Below, in pieces: positions 60,390 to 64,000 of a DNA stretch of 64,000 bases. Source of the DNA: Halobaculum magnesiiphilum (GTDB taxonomy: Archaea > Halobacteriota > Halobacteria > Halobacteriales > Haloferacaceae); assembly GCF_019823105.1 (NCBI RefSeq), contig NZ_CP081958.1, forward strand, positions 62,001 through 126,000, written 5' to 3'. The translations under genes and the position numbers were made by a program. Each line of letters starts with the position of its first letter. The first letter of the stretch is position 1. The notes under the pieces are model-generated. The model was not told the origin of the DNA, ran no database searches, and saw only the letters and a list, made by a program, of their open reading frames with translations.

Positions 60390-61601
60390 TCAGGCCTCGC
60401 CAGTGATCGCGGCCGACAGCTCGGCCCGCGAGAACAGCTCGCCGGAGAACCGGTCGGGGAAATACAGCGTCGCGAAGCGTTCGAGGTTGAACAGGTGCTG
60501 GAGCGGGCCCTGGTAGATGGGGCCGCCGCGGAACACGCGCCCCTCCTGCACGGCGGTCAACTCGGAGGCGACGGAGTGGTCCTTCATGAACGAGACGACG
60601 GTGTCACGGAATTCCTCCTCGGTCTCGCCCTCGTGGCCGCGGACGAGGATCGAGTCGGGGTCGACCTCCAGCATCGTCTCGAAGTCGATCTGGCCGCGGT
60701 CGTTCGTCGAGAGCCCCTCGACTCCGGTCCCCGCCAGCGCGTCCGACAGGCCCAGGTCGTGGAACTGCTTCTTGTTCGTCCCCTGCCCGGAGAGCCGGTA
60801 CGGCGAGAACGCCTCCGGCTCGTCGCCGGCACCGAAGCACAGCAGCGCGTTCGGGCGCTGGTCAGGAGCCGGCAGCGACGCCTGCACGTCCGCGACCAAC
60901 TGGTCGTGGACCGCCTTGACGGTTTCGTAGCGGTCGACGCGGTCGAACACCTGCGCGACCTTCTCGAACGCTCCGTACAGGGTGTAATAGCGGTAGTCGT
61001 GCCAACTATCAGTTCGGCGGAAGATCGTGTTGCCGACGAACGGACCCACGTCCTCGACGACGGTGTCGATGTCCGACCGGTCCAGTTTGAAGAAGCCGTT
61101 GTTGATCAGCCACTGCGGGTCGATCAGGTGGACGTCGCTGTCGAGTTCGTAGAACAGCTCGCGGTCGATGGCGTAGGAGTCGCCGAGCAACTGCGTCGGC
61201 TCGCTCGCGACGGTCACGCCGTCGAGGTCGTCGTAGTGGTCGGTGTGGAAGCGTGCGGTGTTGCCGACGGCGAGCAGGTCCTCGCCCTTGCCGAGCGCGA
61301 CGCCCATGTCCGCGTAGCCGGACTCGTAGACCGAGAACGTCTCCGGAACCGCCTCGAACGTCACGTCGCCGACGGGCGCCATCGACACGGTGTAGCTGGT
61401 GTCCTCGGGCGTGCTCGTCTCCGTCTCGGAGTCCGACCCCGACGAGGCGGTCGGCGTCGACGCGTCGCCGGTCGTCTCGGCGCCCTCCGAGCCGCTTCCG
61501 CCGGAACACCCGGCGAGGAAGCCGCCCGCGGCGACAGCGCCGCCGTACATCACGTAATCCCTGCGCGACATGGAGCCGTCGTCTCCGTGCTGGTCGTCCA
61601 T
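60390..61601 (-). CDS. Siderophore-binding lipoprotein of the ABC importer, copy 2
   Basis: A 403-residue paralog of the protein at 59062-60297. The N-terminus has a Tat motif (SRRDYVM) and lipobox LAGC at Cys32, then a Ser/Thr/Glu linker. Shared segments include FETMLEVDPDSILVRG and LTAVQEGRVFRGGPIYQGPLQHLFNLE. It has its own upstream operator-like site (61634-61649), so it is probably transcribed separately from copy 1. A start at the second Met (residue 11) is possible. Confidence 0.9.
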   Translation of the reverse strand: MDDQHGDDGSMSRRDYVMYGGAVAAGGFLAGCSGGSGSEGAETTGDASTPTASSGSDSETETSTPEDTSYTVSMAPVGDVTFEAVPETFSVYESGYADMGVALGKGEDLLAVGNTARFHTDHYDDLDGVTVASEPTQLLGDSYAIDRELFYELDSDVHLIDPQWLINNGFFKLDRSDIDTVVEDVGPFVGNTIFRRTDSWHDYRYYTLYGAFEKVAQVFDRVDRYETVKAVHDQLVADVQASLPAPDQRPNALLCFGAGDEPEAFSPYRLSGQGTNKKQFHDLGLSDALAGTGVEGLSTNDRGQIDFETMLEVDPDSILVRGHEGETEEEFRDTVVSFMKDHSVASELTAVQEGRVFRGGPIYQGPLQHLFNLERFATLYFPDRFSGELFSRAELSAAITGEA

Positions 61602-61633
61602 ACTCCCACGAGCGGCAACCTGACTGAAGATGC

Positions 61634-61649
61634 TTTCGGTCTACCTAAA
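61634..61649. promoter_or_regulatory. Imperfect iron-box-like operator of binding-protein gene 2
   Basis: TTTCGGTCTACCTAAA matches the two perfect palindromes of this locus in its outer and inner arms (TTT-GGT and ACC-AAA pair up) but has mismatches at two of the eight pairs. It lies 33-48 bases before the ATG at 61601. Confidence 0.6.
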
Positions 61650-61680
61650 ACACGGCTTCAGTCTGCCGGAGCGCTCCGGA

Positions 61681-61713
61681 ATCACACACGTCTGGGCGAC
61701 ATCACACGCGTCT
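61681..61713 (-). repeat. Direct repeat across the stop of the 275-residue protein
   Basis: ATCACACACGTCT (61681-61693) and ATCACACGCGTCT (61701-61713) match at 12 of 13 bases with a period of 20. On the minus strand both contain TGA; the right-hand one (61702-61704) is the gene stop. Confidence 0.6.
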
Positions 61714-62529
61714 CGTGATCTGATCGCGGAGGGTCTCCCGGGCGTCCGCACACCGCTCCAGGAGGTCGGTCCCGGCGGCGAGAACGGGGTACGTCGCGTC
61801 CAGCGACTCGTAGAGGTAGCGGACGGCCTCGCGGTGGTCGATGTCGAACGCGTCGGTCCCGCCCGCGGGCTGCTGGAGCAGGCCCTGGCGCGCGTCCAGC
61901 GCCTCCCCGCACCGGTCGCGGACGCGGCCGAGCTCCTCGTGGCGCGCGCGGAGGGCGTCGAAGCCCAGCGTCAGCGGGTCCGGGTCGCACGCGGTCTCGA
62001 CCGTGCGCTCTGCGTCGGCGAACAGGTCCGCGGCGGCGTCGAGGCTCTCCGCCTCCCTCGCCAACACGGACTCCATCGCGCCGAGTTCGTCCCGCCGCGT
62101 CGCCGCCAGCGTTCGAAGGTGTGCGCTCGTCTCCGGGGTGAACCGGCACCCCGGCTCCGTGAGGAGTCGTGCGACGCCCGCGTCGAACTCCGCCTCGATG
62201 GTCTCCGCCAGCGTCTCCGTCGGCCCCGACGTCTCCACGTCGGCGAGGCTGTGGGGACGGATCAGCGTCGCGAACCGCTCGCGAACCGTCCCGATGCGCG
62301 ATCCGGCGTCGCCGACGGCGGGCGCCCGACACGCAACGGCGCCCGACGCGCTCGAAGCGCCGGCCGCGACGCCGCCCGCCGCACCGTCGTCGTCGACACC
62401 CTCGACCGGGATCCGGGCGATCTCGCGGCGGAACTCCTCGTACGCCTCGCGCTTGGCGGCGACGGCGTCCCGCTCGTCGGCCACCCGGTCCCGGGCGGCC
62501 GACAGCGTCGCCGCGGCGTCGTCGGTCAT
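61702..62529 (-). CDS. Unknown helical protein in the iron-uptake locus
   Basis: A soluble 275-residue protein, Ala- and Arg-rich, largely alpha-helical and probably partly coiled coil (ARDRVADERDAVAAKREAYEEFRREIARI at the start, ARHEELGRVRDRCGEALDARQGLL later). No signal peptide, membrane segment or known motif. The ATG at 62527-62529 overlaps the stop of the upstream unknown gene (ATGA), so the two are co-transcribed. Confidence 0.75.
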   Translation of the reverse strand: MTDDAAATLSAARDRVADERDAVAAKREAYEEFRREIARIPVEGVDDDGAAGGVAAGASSASGAVACRAPAVGDAGSRIGTVRERFATLIRPHSLADVETSGPTETLAETIEAEFDAGVARLLTEPGCRFTPETSAHLRTLAATRRDELGAMESVLAREAESLDAAADLFADAERTVETACDPDPLTLGFDALRARHEELGRVRDRCGEALDARQGLLQQPAGGTDAFDIDHREAVRYLYESLDATYPVLAAGTDLLERCADARETLRDQITRRV

Positions 62530-63512
62530 CGCTCCCCCTCGATCGTCGTCAGCCCGGTGGCCTCGTCCGCCGGGTTCGTCGTGACCGTGAGGCGCCACGC
62601 GCCGGAGGGCTCGCGCGTCGCGTCGGTGACCGCCACCGCCGAGACCGACGCCCGACCGAACAGCGCGACCACCACCGGGAGGGTGACGATGCGGTCGGGG
62701 TCGCCGTCGGTTCCATCGTTCCCCTGCTCGTCGCCGTCGTCGTCACCGGCGTCGACGAGAGGGTCCCCGCCGTCGACGAGGGCGTAGCCGTCGAGTTCGA
62801 CGCGCCACGTGCGGCTCTCTCCGTCGAGGTCGACTGCCGCGGGCGAGACGGCGTACGACCGCAGCATCCCCGCCGTCCGCAGGCGCGCCAAGGCCGCCTC
62901 GAGGGGGTCGCCGTCGAGCGGCGCCACGGACAGTCGCTCGCCGGCGTCGCGGAGCACGGCGAGCGTCTCCTCGTCGTCGAGGTGCCCGGCGAGGCCGTCG
63001 GCGACGCTCGCCAGCAAGCGGAGACACAGTTCATCGGGCCCGTCGACCGACTCCGCCGCCGCGAAGTACGTGTCCATGATGGTGTCCTGAACCGCCGTGT
63101 GCGGGGAGTCGGCGACGGCCTCGAACACGACGCCGACGACGGCGTGACACAGGTCGATCGCCGAGTCGGACGCGTATCCGTCGAACGCGTGGCGCTCGGT
63201 TGCTCCCCTGCCGTCGAAGCCTTCGTCGGTCGCGTCGTGGGGGGAACCGTCCGACTCGACCGTCGGCGCGTCGGCGCGTTCGACGGCGACGAGGTCGTAG
63301 AACGGGACCTGCGGGTCGTACCGGCGCAACGCGGCGCGGTACTGCTCGCCGCAGCGCGCCGCCGCCCGCGCGGTCGCGCGGGTGTCGAACGCGAGCCCCG
63401 CCACGGGGACCGGGCGCTCGCCGGTGCGGGCACACCGGAGTCGGTAGGCGCCCGTCGGGTCCGCGAGCGATTCGATGTGGCGTCTGAGGTCGCCGAGGGT
63501 GGTTCCGATCAT
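62526..63512 (-). CDS. Unknown protein in the iron-uptake locus
   Basis: A soluble 328-residue protein. An N-terminal segment (about 5-65) has two Cys (YRLRCARTGE and AARCGEQYRAAL), a central helical part follows (about 110-200), and the C-terminal 120 residues look beta-rich with an acidic loop. No family recognised. It lies 56 bases downstream of the third binding-protein gene and overlaps the next unknown gene as ATGA, suggesting one operon. The ATG at 63510-63512 is chosen because upstream in-frame codons are Arg-rich and cross into the intergenic gap. Confidence 0.75.
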   Translation of the reverse strand: MIGTTLGDLRRHIESLADPTGAYRLRCARTGERPVPVAGLAFDTRATARAAARCGEQYRAALRRYDPQVPFYDLVAVERADAPTVESDGSPHDATDEGFDGRGATERHAFDGYASDSAIDLCHAVVGVVFEAVADSPHTAVQDTIMDTYFAAAESVDGPDELCLRLLASVADGLAGHLDDEETLAVLRDAGERLSVAPLDGDPLEAALARLRTAGMLRSYAVSPAAVDLDGESRTWRVELDGYALVDGGDPLVDAGDDDGDEQGNDGTDGDPDRIVTLPVVVALFGRASVSAVAVTDATREPSGAWRLTVTTNPADEATGLTTIEGER

Positions 63513-63568
63513 GGTGGGGTGGGAACTGGAACGGAGGGGTCGGCGTCGGGACCCGTCCGCGGTCCCGA

Positions 63569-64000
63569 CTACTCGACCTCGCCGCGGATCGCCGCGGCGA
63601 CGCGCTCGCGGTCGAACAGCCGCTCCTCCTCCGGGATCTCCGGGTACGGGCCGTTCTCGTAGGTCGGCCACTCGCCGAACGCATCGGGGTAGAGCTGTTT
63701 CGCGCTCATCTCCAGCTGGAAGAGGTTGAGGATCGGCCCCTGGTAGCGCGCGCCCTGCGGGTGGACGCGTCCATTCGCGATCGCGGTGATCTCGCCGCCG
63801 ACGGGGTGGGATTCGAGCGTCGAGCGGACCTCGGCCATGTCGGTCGTCGGGAGCATCCCGCCGAGGTAGAGGATCACCTCGGGGTCGGCCTCGAGCAGTT
63901 GTTCGTAGTCCACGATATCCCCCGATGACACGGACCCGTCGAAGGCGTCGCGCGGCGCAAGCGGCCGGGTGTGGGCGGTGAGGAACCCGGGGTTGTCGAG
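63569..64000 (-). CDS. Siderophore-binding lipoprotein of the ABC importer, copy 3 (C-terminal part)
   Basis: The frame is open to the right edge of the window, so only the last 143 codons are seen. The sequence (VDYEQLLEADPEVILYLGG, ITAIANGRVHPQGARYQGPILNLFQLEMSAKQLYPDAFGEWP, EERLFDRERVAAAI) aligns along its length with copy 1 at 59062-60297. A GTG at about 63930 is internal, not the start. It probably heads the operon with the two unknown genes downstream. Confidence 0.88.
   Translation of the reverse strand, partial: LDNPGFLTAHTRPLAPRDAFDGSVSSGDIVDYEQLLEADPEVILYLGGMLPTTDMAEVRSTLESHPVGGEITAIANGRVHPQGARYQGPILNLFQLEMSAKQLYPDAFGEWPTYENGPYPEIPEEERLFDRERVAAAIRGEVE

Overview
The window is chromosomal DNA from a halophilic archaeon (class Halobacteria). 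Signs of this are very high G+C, strongly Asp/Glu-rich proteins, Tat-dependent lipoproteins with acidic linkers, a 20S proteasome alpha subunit, the RNase P proteins Rpp30 and Pop5, an archaeal VSPVIG pilin, and the gdh-gfcR and PurN-PurH/FolC-FolP arrangements typical of haloarchaea. I cannot fix the genus. I saw no rRNA, tRNA, CRISPR array or insertion sequence. Genes are tightly packed, mostly with ATGA or GTGA overlaps.

Layout. 1-3585: an AEC-type permease cut by the window edge, a receiver-PAS-LOV-PAS histidine kinase and a purine phosphoribosyltransferase. 3934-9951: a six-gene operon dapA-dapB-dapD-lysA-dapF-dapE for lysine from aspartate semialdehyde. 9995-16461: NRDE protein, winged-helix regulator, Rieske protein, purB divergent from a PurN-PurH formyltransferase fusion, and a GAF histidine kinase. 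16562-21878: FolC-FolP fusion, Rpp30, a methyltransferase, Pop5 and psmA in one run. 21961-31504: GNAT, glucose dehydrogenase with its regulator GfcR, glutaredoxin, PAPS-reductase-like protein, HtpX-like protease, Dph6-like ligase, sugar nucleotidyltransferase and small regulators. 31755-38491: a complete peptide-type ABC importer. 38495-42423: small membrane and hypothetical proteins, hpt and a pilin. 42754-50833 (minus strand): a nine-gene Mrp-type cation/proton antiporter operon with three antiporter-like channel subunits. 51057-56821: coaBC, a short flavoprotein, a GYD protein, an ABC exporter and a second AEC permease. 56889-64000 (minus strand): an iron-siderophore uptake locus with ATPase, permease, three paralogous binding proteins (the last cut by the window edge) and two unknown genes.

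Two patterns are not explained by the gene list. First, the iron genes carry palindromes around TTAGG-CCTAA just upstream (58994-59007, 60300-60317, 61634-61649), which look like operators of a DtxR-family metal repressor. Second, nine genes end in short direct repeats that begin inside the last codons and run past the stop. In four of them the period is 23 bp, which re-creates the stop codon in a new reading frame with each copy.
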